Below the pieces are notes generated by a model that was not told the origin of the DNA, searched no databases, and saw nothing but the letters and a program-made list of their open reading frames with translations. The position numbers and the translations under genes are program-made. From positions 1 to 64,000 of the forward strand of contig NZ_DASYHS010000279.1 of NCBI RefSeq assembly GCF_035998295.1: a DNA stretch of 64,000 nt, in the 5' to 3' direction. Position 1 is the stretch's first letter. Each line of letters starts with the position of its first letter. Source of the DNA: DASYHS01 sp035998295. GTDB lineage: Bacteria > Pseudomonadota > Alphaproteobacteria > Azospirillales > Azospirillaceae. Below, one piece after another: positions 26,541 through 36,147 of this stretch.

Positions 26541-29387
26541 AAATTTATCACCGTCCGCGGCGCGCGGGAACACAATTTGAAGGGTGTCGACGTGGAAATG
26601 CCACGCGACAGCCTCGTCGTGATCACCGGGCTGTCCGGGTCGGGGAAATCGAGCCTCGCCTTCGACACGATCTATGCCGAGGGGCAGCGCCGCTATGTCG
26701 AGAGCCTGTCGGCCTATGCGCGCCAGTTCCTGGAGCTGATGCAGAAGCCGGACGTCGATTCGATCGAGGGGCTGTCGCCGGCGATCTCGATCGAGCAGAA
26801 GACGACCTCGCGCAACCCGCGCTCGACCGTCGGCACGGTGACGGAGATCTACGACTACATGCGCCTGCTGTGGGCGCGGGTCGGCATCCCCTATTCGCCC
26901 GCGACCGGCCTGCCGATCGAGAGCCAGACCGTCAGCCAGATGGTCGACCGCATCCTGGAGATGCCGGAAGGCACCCGCCTCTATCTCCTGGCCCCGGTGG
27001 TGCGCGGCCGCAAGGGCGAGTACCGCAAGGAGCTGCAGGACCTGCGCAAGCGCGGCTTCCAGCGCGTCCGCATCGACGGCCAGCTCTACGAGATCGACGA
27101 GGTCCCTAACCTCAACAAGAAGCTGAAGCACGACATCGAGGTCGTCGTCGACCGCATCGTCGTGCGCGAGGGGCTGGGCAACCGGCTCGCCGATTCGATC
27201 GAGACCGCGCTCGCCATGGGCGAGGGGCTGCTCTTCGCCGACGATGCCGACAGCGGGGAGCGGACGACCTTCTCGGCGAAGTTCGCCTGCCCGGTCAGCG
27301 GCTTCACCATCGACGAGGTCGAGCCGCGCCTGTTCTCGTTCAACAACCCGTTCGGCGCCTGCCCGGCCTGCGACGGCCTGGGCGAGAAGCTCTATTTCGA
27401 TCCGCTTCTGGTCGTCCCCGACGAGCGGCTGAGCCTGCGCGACGGTGCGGTCGCGCCCTGGGCCGGGTCAAGCAGCCAGTACTACCAGCAGACCCTCGAC
27501 AGCCTGGCGCGCCACTACGGCGTCAGCACCACGACCGCGTGGAAGGACATCGACGAGGCCGTCCGCAACGCGATCCTGTTCGGTTCCGGCGGCACGTCCG
27601 TGACCATGCGCTACGACGACGGGCTGCGCAGCTATGAGACATCGAAGCCGTTCGAGGGGATCGTCACCAACCTTGACCGGCGCTGGCGCGAGACCGAGAG
27701 CGCCTGGGTCAAGGAGGAGTTGGGCAAGTACCAGTCCACGATGCCGTGCGAGGCGTGCCAGGGCGCGCGCCTCAAGCCGGAGGCGCTGGCGGTGAAGGTG
27801 CGGGCGCGCAACGTCAGCGAGGTCGCCGAGATGTCGATCCGGCAGGCGGCCGAGTGGTTCGGCGAGCTCGACGCGCATCTGCGGCCCAAGGACCGGGAGA
27901 TCGCCCAGCGCATCCTGAAGGAGATCAACGAGCGGCTCGGCTTCCTGGTCGACGTCGGCCTCGACTACCTGACCCTGTCGCGCAAGTCCGGCACCCTGTC
28001 GGGCGGTGAGAGCCAGCGCATCCGCCTCGCCTCGCAGATCGGCTCCGGCCTCACGGGCGTGCTCTACGTCCTCGACGAGCCGTCGATCGGCCTGCACCAG
28101 CGCGACAACGACCGCCTGCTGGAGACGCTGAAGCGCCTGCGCGACCTCGGCAACACCGTCATCGTGGTCGAGCACGACGAGGACGCGATCCGCAGCGCCG
28201 ACTACCTCATCGACATGGGGCCGGGCGCGGGGACCCATGGCGGCACCGTCGTCGCCCGCGGCACGCCGCAGGAGGTGATGGGCAACCCCGCCAGCCTGAC
28301 CGGCCAGTACCTCGTCGGCAACCACCGCATCGACGTGCCGGAAACGCGCCGTCCGGGCCACCGCGGCCAGGCGCTGGAAGTGGTCGGCGCGCGGGCCAAC
28401 AACCTCAAGAATGTGACCGCGCGCATCCCGCTCGGCACCTTCACCTGCGTCACCGGCGTGTCGGGCGGCGGCAAGTCCACCCTGGTGATCGAGACGCTGT
28501 ACAAGGCGCTGGCGCGCCGCCTGATGGGCGCGCGCGAGCACCCGGCGGCGCACGACGCGATCAACGGGGTCGAGTTCCTGGACAAGATCGTCGACATCGA
28601 CCAGTCGCCGATCGGCCGCACGCCGCGCTCCAACCCCGCGACATATACCGGCGCCTTCACGCCGATCCGCGACTGGTACGCCGGGCTGCCCGAGGCCAAG
28701 GCCCGGGGCTACGGGCCGGGCCGCTTCTCCTTCAACGTCAAGGGCGGGCGCTGCGAGGCGTGCCAGGGCGACGGCGTCATCAAGATCGAGATGCACTTCC
28801 TACCCGACGTCTACGTCACCTGCGACGTCTGCCACGGCAAGCGCTACAACCGCGAGACGCTCGAAATCCTCTACAAGGACAAGAGCATAGCGGACGTTCT
28901 TGACATGACGGTCGAGGAAGGGGCCGCCTTCTTCAAGGCGGTCCCCTCGATCCGGGACAAGATGGCGATGCTCGACCGCGTCGGGCTCGGCTATATCCAT
29001 GTCGGCCAGGCGGCGACCACGCTGTCGGGCGGCGAAGCCCAGCGCGTCAAGCTCGCCAAGGAACTGTCGCGCCGGGCCACCGGCCGCACGCTCTACATCC
29101 TCGATGAGCCGACGACGGGCCTGCATTTCGAGGACGTGCGCAGGCTGCTGGAGGTGCTGCACGCGCTCGTCGACCAGGGCAACACCGTCGTCGTGATCGA
29201 GCACAACCTCGAAGTGATCAAGACCGCGGACTGGATCCTCGACCTGGGCCCCGAGGGCGGCGACGGCGGCGGCGAGGTCGTGGCCGAAGGCACGCCGGAG
29301 CAGGTCGCGCGCGCACCGCGCAGCTACACCGGCAGCTACCTCGCCCCCTATCTCTGGGAGGGTGCGGCCGGGCGCCGGCGCGCCTGA
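26535..29387 (+). CDS. uvrA: Excinuclease ABC subunit A
   Basis: 950 residues, full length. Damage-recognition ATPase of nucleotide excision repair. First Walker A G-L-S-G-S-G-K-S-S at 32-40, second G-V-S-G-G-G-K-S-T from 641, both ABC signatures (L-S-G-G-E-S-Q-R and L-S-G-G-E-A-Q-R), and zinc modules with CX2C pairs (C-P-A-C, C-E-A-C ... C-D-V-C). A LexA box overlaps its start. Its 3' end overlaps the convergent exporter gene by 40 bases. Confidence 0.98.
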   Translation: MNKFITVRGAREHNLKGVDVEMPRDSLVVITGLSGSGKSSLAFDTIYAEGQRRYVESLSAYARQFLELMQKPDVDSIEGLSPAISIEQKTTSRNPRSTVGTVTEIYDYMRLLWARVGIPYSPATGLPIESQTVSQMVDRILEMPEGTRLYLLAPVVRGRKGEYRKELQDLRKRGFQRVRIDGQLYEIDEVPNLNKKLKHDIEVVVDRIVVREGLGNRLADSIETALAMGEGLLFADDADSGERTTFSAKFACPVSGFTIDEVEPRLFSFNNPFGACPACDGLGEKLYFDPLLVVPDERLSLRDGAVAPWAGSSSQYYQQTLDSLARHYGVSTTTAWKDIDEAVRNAILFGSGGTSVTMRYDDGLRSYETSKPFEGIVTNLDRRWRETESAWVKEELGKYQSTMPCEACQGARLKPEALAVKVRARNVSEVAEMSIRQAAEWFGELDAHLRPKDREIAQRILKEINERLGFLVDVGLDYLTLSRKSGTLSGGESQRIRLASQIGSGLTGVLYVLDEPSIGLHQRDNDRLLETLKRLRDLGNTVIVVEHDEDAIRSADYLIDMGPGAGTHGGTVVARGTPQEVMGNPASLTGQYLVGNHRIDVPETRRPGHRGQALEVVGARANNLKNVTARIPLGTFTCVTGVSGGGKSTLVIETLYKALARRLMGAREHPAAHDAINGVEFLDKIVDIDQSPIGRTPRSNPATYTGAFTPIRDWYAGLPEAKARGYGPGRFSFNVKGGRCEACQGDGVIKIEMHFLPDVYVTCDVCHGKRYNRETLEILYKDKSIADVLDMTVEEGAAFFKAVPSIRDKMAMLDRVGLGYIHVGQAATTLSGGEAQRVKLAKELSRRATGRTLYILDEPTTGLHFEDVRRLLEVLHALVDQGNTVVVIEHNLEVIKTADWILDLGPEGGDGGGEVVAEGTPEQVARAPRSYTGSYLAPYLWEGAAGRRRA

Positions 29388-30259
29388 TCGCGCGCCGTCA
29401 TGCCCATGCCCAGCACGGCGACGAGCACGCAGCCGATCCCGACCATCTGGTTCGCGCCGACCGCCTCGCCCAGGAGCACGGCGGCGAGGAGCACGGCCGA
29501 GACGGGCGCCAGGGCGGTGAAGAGGGACGCCTCCGCGCCGCTGACCCTCGCGGAGCCCGCATACCAGAAGACAAAGCCGCCGACGGTGGGGACGAGGGCG
29601 TAGTAGACCACGGCCCATGCGGCCCCGGCGGTCATGCCCGTGGTCCAGGGCGCCTCCAGGACGGCCGGCACCGCCGCGACCGCCAGTCCCGCGCCGGTCA
29701 TGACGGCTGACAGGGCGAGCGGGGCGATCGCCGTCCGCAGGCGCTTGTTGAGCAGGATGAACAGGCTCTCGCACGCGACGGCGCCGAGGATCAGGGCGTT
29801 TCCGATCAGCGACTGCGTGCCGCCGGCACCCGGCCGCAACGTGATCGCCAGAACCCCGGCGGCGGCGAGCGCGATCGCCGCGAGCAGGGACCGGCGGGGC
29901 CGTTCGCCGAGGACGAGGATGGCGAACGCCGCCGAGACGACGGGCAAGGTCCCGATGATGACGCCCGCGTCCGCCGCGGAGGTGAAGCTCAGCCCGGAAA
30001 TCAGCAGGGTCGTGTAGCCGACGCTGCCGGCCCCGGCCTGGAGGAGCAGGAGCACCCAATCCCCCCGCCCCGGCCTCGGCCAGGGCGTCCCGGTCAGGCG
30101 CATCAGGGCGAGGAAGAACGGGAACGCGATCGCGAACCGCAGGGCCGTCGCCGTGAAGGGCGGCAGGCCCGATGCGATCACCTTGCTCGCCACCACCGTG
30201 CTCCCGACCAGCACCATCGCGAGCGACAAATAGAGATATCCCTGAACCTGCCTCGGCAC
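29348..30259 (-). CDS. EamA-family (DMT) transporter
   Basis: 303 residues with about ten membrane helices in two EamA repeats, the drug/metabolite transporter layout. GTG start at 30259 with a strong GGAGG seven bases upstream. The end overlaps the 3' end of uvrA tail-to-tail. The substrate is not predictable from sequence; the family exports amino acids and metabolites. Confidence 0.85.
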   Translation of the reverse strand: MPRQVQGYLYLSLAMVLVGSTVVASKVIASGLPPFTATALRFAIAFPFFLALMRLTGTPWPRPGRGDWVLLLLQAGAGSVGYTTLLISGLSFTSAADAGVIIGTLPVVSAAFAILVLGERPRRSLLAAIALAAAGVLAITLRPGAGGTQSLIGNALILGAVACESLFILLNKRLRTAIAPLALSAVMTGAGLAVAAVPAVLEAPWTTGMTAGAAWAVVYYALVPTVGGFVFWYAGSARVSGAEASLFTALAPVSAVLLAAVLLGEAVGANQMVGIGCVLVAVLGMGMTARDQARRRPAAPSQR

Positions 30260-30346
30260 GGCTGGCCCTCCTCATCCGCGGAAAACCGCAGGAAAGCCGA
30301 TCGGCCGGGCCCGGTCTTGAACGGGATTGCAGGCCCGCGGCCGCGC

Positions 30347-30964
30347 TTACTTGCTCCGCGTCAGCGCGAGCGCCGCCGCGGCCCCGATCAGCAGCCCGCC
30401 GGACACCGCGTTGCGCAGGCGGCCGCGCGCCGCCAGCAGTCCCCGGGCGCGGCCGGCGACCAGCGCCCACGCGCCGTCCACCAGCAGCGCGACCGCGAGG
30501 AACGCCGCCGACAGGACGGCGACCTGCGATCCGACCGACCCGTCCAAGACGAGGAACTGTGGAAAGAAGGCGCCGTAGAAGAGGAGCGTCTTGGGGTTGG
30601 TCAGCGACACCAGCAGGGCCCGCAGATAGATCGCGCGCGCCGATCTCGGTTCCGGGCGGGTCCTGGTCAGGTCGACCGCCGGCGCGCGCCACTGCGCGAT
30701 GCCGAGATGGATCAGGTAGGCGACGCCGATCCAGCGCAGCCATTCGAACCAGACGCCGAGCGTTCCCAGGAGTTCCGTCATCCCGAAGGCCGCGATGCCG
30801 AGCTGCACCACCATCGCCGAGCTGGTGCCGGCGACGGTGAGAAGGCCGTATTTCGGCCCGTAGGCGACGCTGTTGGCGACGATCAGGGCGACGTTCGGCC
30901 CCGGTATCAGCATGAGGACCGTGACGGCGGCGACGAACGCCAGGAAAAGGCTCGGGTCGACCAT
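30347..30964 (-). CDS. LysE/RhtB-family amino acid exporter
   Basis: 205 residues, six hydrophobic segments. The N-terminal motif M-L-I-P-G-P-N-V-A-L-I and the N-P-K-T-L-L-F segment are family signatures. ATG at 30964 with AGGAG six bases upstream. An AraC regulator gene lies just upstream on the same strand, and a repeat pair separates them. Confidence 0.88.
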   Translation of the reverse strand: MVDPSLFLAFVAAVTVLMLIPGPNVALIVANSVAYGPKYGLLTVAGTSSAMVVQLGIAAFGMTELLGTLGVWFEWLRWIGVAYLIHLGIAQWRAPAVDLTRTRPEPRSARAIYLRALLVSLTNPKTLLFYGAFFPQFLVLDGSVGSQVAVLSAAFLAVALLVDGAWALVAGRARGLLAARGRLRNAVSGGLLIGAAAALALTRSK

Positions 30965-30994
30965 GGGATCTCCTGATGGGGCGACGCGAATATT

Positions 30995-31126
30995 CCCTCT
31001 CCCGTGCAACGGGAGAGGGAGGGGCCCGCACTGAAAGTGCGGCAGGGTGAGGGCCGGCTGCCGGCAAACCCTCGCCTTCCCACCGCTACGCGGCGGGCCC
31101 CTTCCTCTCTCGGTGCATGGGAGAGG
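30995..31126. repeat. Pair of inverted intergenic repeat units between lysE-like and araC-like genes
   Basis: The left unit begins with an 11-bp perfect hairpin (CCCTCTCCCGT 30995-31005, ACGGGAGAGGG 31009-31019) and includes a second small stem around 31027-31043. From about 31068 to 31126 a related unit appears in reverse orientation, ending GGGAGAGG. The two form a REP/BIME-like composite. Such CCCTCTCCC...GAGGG elements are common between genes in proteobacteria. The right unit runs into the end of the araC-like gene. Confidence 0.75.
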
Positions 31127-31928
31127 AGATGCTCGCGCCAGCGTAGGCGCCGGGCGAAAGGCCGTATTTGCGGACGAAGGTGCGGGTCATGTGGCTCTGG
31201 TCGGCGAAGCCGCTGGCGGCGGCGGCTTCCGCCAGCGGGGTGCCCTGCGCGATCAGCCGCCGCGCGACGTCGATCCGGCGTTGGACGAGATACGCATGGG
31301 GCGTGAGCCCGGTGGCCCTGGCGAACGCCCGCAGCACCTGGAACCGGCTCAACCCGCATTCCCGCGCCAGGTCGGCGAGCGTGACCGGCGCCGCCGGGTC
31401 GTCGTCGATCAGGGTGCGGGTGATGGCGACCGCCGCGGGGACCGGCCGTTTCCGGTCGTCGCCGGCATGCTCGCGCATCGCTTCGGCCAGCACCGACAGC
31501 GACAGCTCTTCGCGGCGAAGCTCGTCCCCCTGCGCGGTCAGGATGGAGAACAGCTCCCCGAACCGTTCGGCGAGGGCGGCACTCCGGATCACGGGGCGGG
31601 AGAACTCGCGGCCCGCCGTCCCGCCGGCGCCGATGTCCAGAACCGCATCCGCGACCACCGCCGGGTCGAAGTAGAGCATCCGCCAGGAACGGCCGCGGTC
31701 GCCGATCGGCGCGCCGTCATGGACCTCGCCGGGATTGACGGTGATCGTGTCGCCCGGCCCCGCCTCGACCTCGCCGCGGCCGCTGAGCGACCTCTGCGCG
31801 CCGCGATGGATCACGCCGATGCCGAACTGCTCGTGCGTGTGGCGCGCGAAGGTGTGGCGCGTATCGGCCTCGACCGCCTCCACGCCGGCGACCTTGCGCC
31901 GGTGCATCCTGAACTGGCCGCTCGTCAT
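31086..31928 (-). CDS. AraC-family transcriptional regulator
   Basis: 280 residues. N-terminal cupin-like sensor (H-T-F-A-R-H-T-H-E-Q-F near residue 23-33) and a C-terminal double helix-turn-helix (D-L-A-R-E-C-G-L-S-R-F-Q-V-L-R-A-F and A-A-A-S-G-F-A-D-Q-S-H-M-T-R-T-F). Probably controls the adjacent LysE exporter. The last dozen residues and the TAG stop are encoded by an intergenic repeat unit. ATG 31928 is preferred; ATG 31997 would add 23 residues. Confidence 0.85.
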   Translation of the reverse strand: MTSGQFRMHRRKVAGVEAVEADTRHTFARHTHEQFGIGVIHRGAQRSLSGRGEVEAGPGDTITVNPGEVHDGAPIGDRGRSWRMLYFDPAVVADAVLDIGAGGTAGREFSRPVIRSAALAERFGELFSILTAQGDELRREELSLSVLAEAMREHAGDDRKRPVPAAVAITRTLIDDDPAAPVTLADLARECGLSRFQVLRAFARATGLTPHAYLVQRRIDVARRLIAQGTPLAEAAAASGFADQSHMTRTFVRKYGLSPGAYAGASISSPMHRERKGPAA

Positions 31929-32032
31929 CGCCGCCCAGGATAGCGGCTGGCGGTCCGGGGGCAAATGATACTTGCGCGCGCTGCCGGATCGGCCCATGTC
32001 TGCGCGCTGACACGCAGGGACACGGGGGTTCC

Positions 32033-33388
32033 ATGGCCACGCCTTCACCCATTCACGTGATCGGCGGCGGGCTTGCCGGCAGCGAGGCGGCCTGGCAGAT
32101 CGTCTCGGCCGGAGTGCCGGTCGTGCTGCACGAGATGCGGCCCGTCCGGGGCACGGACGCGCACCAGACGGACCGCCTTGCCGAACTCGTGTGCTCCAAC
32201 TCCTTCCGCTCCGACGATGCCGAGTACAACGCGGTCGGCCTGCTGCACGAGGAGCTGCGCCGCTGCGGGTCGCTGATCCTGCGCGCGGGCGACGCCAACA
32301 AGGTGCCGGCGGGCGGCGCGCTCGCCGTCGACCGGGAGGGCTTCGCCGACGCCGTGACCGGCGCGCTGGCCGCCCATCCGCTCGTCACGGTCGTGCGCGG
32401 GGAGGTGGACGGCCTGCCGCCCGAGGACTGGGACAGCGTCGTCGTCGCGACCGGCCCCCTCACCTCGCCCGCCCTGGCCGAGGCGGTGCGGACCCTGACC
32501 GGCGAGGACAGCCTCGCCTTCTTCGACGCGATCGCCCCGATCGTCCATCGCGATTCGATCGACATGTCGAAGGCCTGGTTCCAGTCGCGCTACGACAAGC
32601 CCGGTCCCGGCGGAACGGGCTCCGACTACATCAACTGCGCGCTCGACCGCGAGCTGTACGAGGCGTTCATCGCCGAACTGCTGACCGGAGCCAAGACCGA
32701 GTTCAAGGACTGGGAGAAGGACACGCCCTATTTCGAGGGCTGCCTGCCGATCGAGGTGATGGCCGCGCGCGGCCCCGACACGCTCCGCTACGGGCCGATG
32801 AAGCCGGTGGGGCTGACCGATCCGCATACCGGCCGGCGGCCCTACGCGGTGGTCCAGCTCCGCCAGGACAACGCGCTCGGCACGCTCTACAACATCGTGG
32901 GTTTCCAGACGAAGCTCAAATACGCCGAGCAGGCCCGCGTGTTCCGGATGATACCCGGGCTCGAGCAGGCGGAGTTCGCCCGGCTCGGCGGGCTGCACCG
33001 GAACACCTTCATCAACAGCCCGCGGCTGCTGGACGGCATGCTGCGGCTGAAGGCCATGCCGCGGCTGCGCTTCGCGGGCCAGGTGACCGGCGTCGAGGGC
33101 TATGTCGAGAGTGCCGCGATCGGCCTTCTCGCCGGCCGCTTCGCCGCCGCCGAGCGCCTCGGCCACGAGGTCGGGCCGCCGCCGCCGGAAACCGCCCTGG
33201 GCGCGCTGCTCGGCCACATCACCGGCGGGGCGGCCGCCGACACCTTCCAGCCCATGAACGTCAATTTCGGCCTTTTCCCGCCCGTCGACGACCGCGTCCG
33301 CGGGCGCGAGCGCAAGCGCGCCTACACCGGGCGCGCGCTGGGCGCGCTCGACGCCTGGCTCGGACGGGAACGCGCCGCAGCCGAATGA
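32033..33388 (+). CDS. trmFO: Methylenetetrahydrofolate-tRNA (uracil-5-)-methyltransferase TrmFO
   Basis: 451 residues, folate- and FAD-dependent enzyme that makes m5U54 in tRNA. Begins with the FAD-binding V-I-G-G-G-L-A-G-S-E-A, then H-E-M-R-P, and C-S-N-S-F-R-S-D, all diagnostic. G-P-L-T-S-P and the N-V-N-F-G-L-F-P end motif are present. Full length. Confidence 0.97.
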   Translation: MATPSPIHVIGGGLAGSEAAWQIVSAGVPVVLHEMRPVRGTDAHQTDRLAELVCSNSFRSDDAEYNAVGLLHEELRRCGSLILRAGDANKVPAGGALAVDREGFADAVTGALAAHPLVTVVRGEVDGLPPEDWDSVVVATGPLTSPALAEAVRTLTGEDSLAFFDAIAPIVHRDSIDMSKAWFQSRYDKPGPGGTGSDYINCALDRELYEAFIAELLTGAKTEFKDWEKDTPYFEGCLPIEVMAARGPDTLRYGPMKPVGLTDPHTGRRPYAVVQLRQDNALGTLYNIVGFQTKLKYAEQARVFRMIPGLEQAEFARLGGLHRNTFINSPRLLDGMLRLKAMPRLRFAGQVTGVEGYVESAAIGLLAGRFAAAERLGHEVGPPPPETALGALLGHITGGAAADTFQPMNVNFGLFPPVDDRVRGRERKRAYTGRALGALDAWLGRERAAAE

Positions 33389-33396
33389 GCGCAGGA

Positions 33397-34248
33397 TCAG
33401 TACCGGCCGATCAGCGCGCGCCCGGCGAGGCGGAGCGGGCGGAGCGGATCGGCGACCTGGAACCGCGCGTCGTAGGGATCGTGGCCGGCCTTGGCGAGCG
33501 CCGACAGATAGACGTCGGCGAGCGTCGCCGGCAGCAGCGCCGGCAGGGCCGCCCGCGGCACGTCCCGGCGCCGGGCCCTCGCCTCGCGCAGGTGGTCCGC
33601 CGCCGTCGCCGCCACGGCACGGACCACCTCGCGCAGCCCTTCGGGCGCCTTCATCTCGAACAGCCGGCCCGGCGCGACGTCGTGCCGGTCCAGCAGGTCG
33701 CGCGGCAGGTAGAGCCGCCGGGACCGCGCGTGGAAGGGAACCGCCCGCAGCAGGCCGGTCAGGGCCCATGCGATGCCGACGTGGCGGGCCGCCGCCATCG
33801 CCGCCTCCCCCCGCACGCCGAGGACCTCCAGCGCGAGCTGCGCCAGCGGCGCCCCGGTCACCTCGGCGTAGCTGACGAGGCAGTCGAGCGTGGCCGGCGG
33901 CTCGTCGTCGAGATCGGCTTCCCTGGCGTCGATCAGGCGCTCGATCGACGCCCGGCTCAGCCCGTGCGCGGCAACCGCTTCGGCGAGGCCCTGGACGACC
34001 TCGTGCCGCCGCACGGTCCCGCCGAACAGCTCCTCGACGGCTTCGCGCCACCATTGCAGGCGGATCTGGCCGAGGATCGGCTCCGTCACCACCTCGCGGG
34101 TCTTCGCGATCTCGACATTGAACGCGTACAGGGCGAACAGCCCCTCGCGGCGGTCGGCCGGCGCGAAGAGGCAGGTCTGATACCGGTCGTTGTCGTGCCG
34201 GCGCACCTCCCGCCCGCAGTAGGACAGGGCAGCATCGGGGTTAGCCAT
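33397..34248 (-). CDS. Squalene/phytoene synthase-fold protein, NDUFAF6-like
   Basis: 283 residues of the SQS/PSY fold. The first Asp-rich motif expected after the A-L-Y-A-F helix is replaced by N-V-E-I-A-K-T-R, so prenyl-diphosphate chemistry is unlikely. This matches NDUFAF6-type proteins, which assist assembly of respiratory complex I in mitochondria and alphaproteobacteria. An Mth938/NDUFAF3-like gene lies 3.6 kb to the right, which strengthens that reading. It is transcribed divergently from hpnC and ends eight bases from trmFO. Confidence 0.75.
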   Translation of the reverse strand: MANPDAALSYCGREVRRHDNDRYQTCLFAPADRREGLFALYAFNVEIAKTREVVTEPILGQIRLQWWREAVEELFGGTVRRHEVVQGLAEAVAAHGLSRASIERLIDAREADLDDEPPATLDCLVSYAEVTGAPLAQLALEVLGVRGEAAMAAARHVGIAWALTGLLRAVPFHARSRRLYLPRDLLDRHDVAPGRLFEMKAPEGLREVVRAVAATAADHLREARARRRDVPRAALPALLPATLADVYLSALAKAGHDPYDARFQVADPLRPLRLAGRALIGRY

Positions 34249-34386
34249 GAAATTTCTTGCCGTTGCACGAAGTGGGACGGGAAAACGGGAGAGGATGGCC
34301 TATACTCGATAGCCTCGCGAGGTTATATCGCTCCTCGCCGCCCGACCCGCCAGTCCGAAACGAGGGGTGCGGTTTCCGCGGACGAC

Positions 34387-35259
34387 ATGCCCGAGTTCGA
34401 TACCATCCCGCCTCTCCTCGGCCCGACCGAGCCACGCGCGCGCAAGGACGCCTCGGGGGAGAACTTCCCGGTCGCCTCGCGCCTCCTGCCCCGCCGGCTG
34501 CGCCGCCACGTGGCCGCCTTCTACGATTTCGTGCGCCTCGCCGACGACGTCGCCGACGACCCGAACCTCGAACGCGAGACCAAGCTCCAGTACCTCGACG
34601 TTCTCGAAGGCGTGCTCCAGCAGGGCGGCCCCGGCCCGGGATACGCCGACGCCGCCGTCGTGCTGCGGGCGAGCCTGCGCGAAAGCGGGCTGGCCGACAG
34701 CTACGCCCGCCACCTCCTCCATGCCTTCCGCCGGGACGCCCGCAACGAATCCTGCCGGACCTGGGGCGACCTGATGCTGTACTGCCGCTACTCGGCGGTG
34801 CCGGTCGGCCGCTACATGCTGGCGCTCCACGGCGAAGGCCCGCGCGCCACGTCCGCCAGCGACGCGCTGTGCGCAGCACTCCAGATCATCAACCATCTCC
34901 AGGACGTGCGCGACGACTGGTGCCAGCTCGGCCGCTGCTACATCCCCCGGGTCTGGTTCGACCAGGCGGGGATCAGCCCCGAAGCGCTCGTCGAGCGCCG
35001 TGCCAACCCGCCGCTCCGGGCAGTCCTCGACCGCACCCTGGACCAGGTCGACGCCCTGCTCGTCCGCGCGGCGCCGCTGCCCCGACTTGTCGCCCACCGC
35101 GGGCTGAGGGTGGAGGCGGCCGTGATCCTGAGCCTGGCCCGGGCGCTCGCCCGCCGGCTGCGCCGGCGCGACCCGCTGGCGGCGCATGTCCGCCTGCCCG
35201 CGCACGCGAAGGCCGGTGCGGTGATGCGGGGCATCGCCCTGGGCATCGCCGCGCGATGA
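34387..35259 (+). CDS. hpnC: Hydroxysqualene synthase HpnC
   Basis: 290 residues, SQS/PSY fold. Both Asp-rich motifs are intact (L-A-D-D-V-A-D-D and H-L-Q-D-V-R-D-D). In the HpnCDE route, HpnD condenses farnesyl diphosphate to presqualene diphosphate, HpnC converts this to hydroxysqualene and HpnE reduces that to squalene for hopanoids. Start at ATG 34387; overlaps hpnD by four bases. Confidence 0.92.
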   Translation: MPEFDTIPPLLGPTEPRARKDASGENFPVASRLLPRRLRRHVAAFYDFVRLADDVADDPNLERETKLQYLDVLEGVLQQGGPGPGYADAAVVLRASLRESGLADSYARHLLHAFRRDARNESCRTWGDLMLYCRYSAVPVGRYMLALHGEGPRATSASDALCAALQIINHLQDVRDDWCQLGRCYIPRVWFDQAGISPEALVERRANPPLRAVLDRTLDQVDALLVRAAPLPRLVAHRGLRVEAAVILSLARALARRLRRRDPLAAHVRLPAHAKAGAVMRGIALGIAAR

Positions 35260-36116
35260 GCGTGCCGGCGGAAGCCCTGGACCGGGTCGAGACGGCGCCG
35301 GCGACGACGGGCAGCACCTTCTTCTGGCCCATGCTGCTGCTGCCGCCGTCCCAGCGCGGCGCGATGTTCGCGATCTACCGCTTCTGCCGGGAGGTCGACG
35401 ACATCGTCGACCTCCCGGGCGATCCCGACGAGAAGCAAGCCCGCCTGGCCGCGTGGCGGGACCGGCTCGGCGCCCTCTATCTTGGCATGCCGCCGCAGGG
35501 CCGGGTCGAGACCGGCCTGCAGGCGGCGATCCGGCGCTACCGCCTTCCCCGCGCGGAGCTGGAAGCGGTCGTGGACGGGGTCGCGATGGACCTGTCGGAC
35601 ATGCGGGCTCCGCCGCTCGACGTGTTCCGGACCTACTGCCGGCGCGTCGCTGGTGCGGTCGGCCTGTTGTCGATCCACGTCTTCGACCGGGCCGACCCGG
35701 ACACCGAAGGCTTCGCGCTCGCCCTCGGGGAGGCGCTGCAGGCGACGAACATCCTGCGCGATCTGCGGGACGACGCCGCGATCGGCCGCCTGTACGTCCC
35801 GCGGGAATACCTGCTGCAGGCGGACATCCCCGACACGCTGCCGGACGCCGTGCTCGGGCATGCGCGGTTCGGGACCGCTTGCGAACGGCTCGCCGAGCAC
35901 GCGGAGGCGCGCTACCTCGAGGCCGACGATTTCCTGCGCCACTGGCCGAAACGGCGGCTGTGGTCGGCGCGCGCGATGATGGTGCTGTACCGGCGCCTGC
36001 TCGACCGCATGAGGGCGCGCGGCTGGGCGGAGACCGGCCGGCCGACGCTTCTGGGCAAGGTCGAGCGGGCGGCCGTCACCCTGCGTTGCCTCGCCGGGCA
36101 GCCGCCTGGGCGATGA
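35256..36116 (+). CDS. hpnD: Presqualene diphosphate synthase HpnD
   Basis: 286 residues. Asp-rich motifs R-E-V-D-D-I-V-D and N-I-L-R-D-L-R-D-D-A, plus R-L-Y-V-P, are the SQS/PSY signature with full catalytic residues. Condenses two farnesyl diphosphates. ATGA overlap with hpnC and 31 bases before hpnE, one operon. Confidence 0.93.
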   Translation: MSVPAEALDRVETAPATTGSTFFWPMLLLPPSQRGAMFAIYRFCREVDDIVDLPGDPDEKQARLAAWRDRLGALYLGMPPQGRVETGLQAAIRRYRLPRAELEAVVDGVAMDLSDMRAPPLDVFRTYCRRVAGAVGLLSIHVFDRADPDTEGFALALGEALQATNILRDLRDDAAIGRLYVPREYLLQADIPDTLPDAVLGHARFGTACERLAEHAEARYLEADDFLRHWPKRRLWSARAMMVLYRRLLDRMRARGWAETGRPTLLGKVERAAVTLRCLAGQPPGR

Positions 36117-36147
36117 TCGGGGCGATGATCGGGGTGATGACGGCGGC

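Noticed and set aside
32191..34386. Upstream extension of the hpnC frame
   Set aside because: Overlaps trmFO and the NDUFAF6-like gene out of frame; hpnC begins at 34387.
36117..36147. Repeats of GATGATCGGG before hpnE as a CRISPR or regulatory array
   Set aside because: Only two or three imperfect copies without spacers; simple local duplication.
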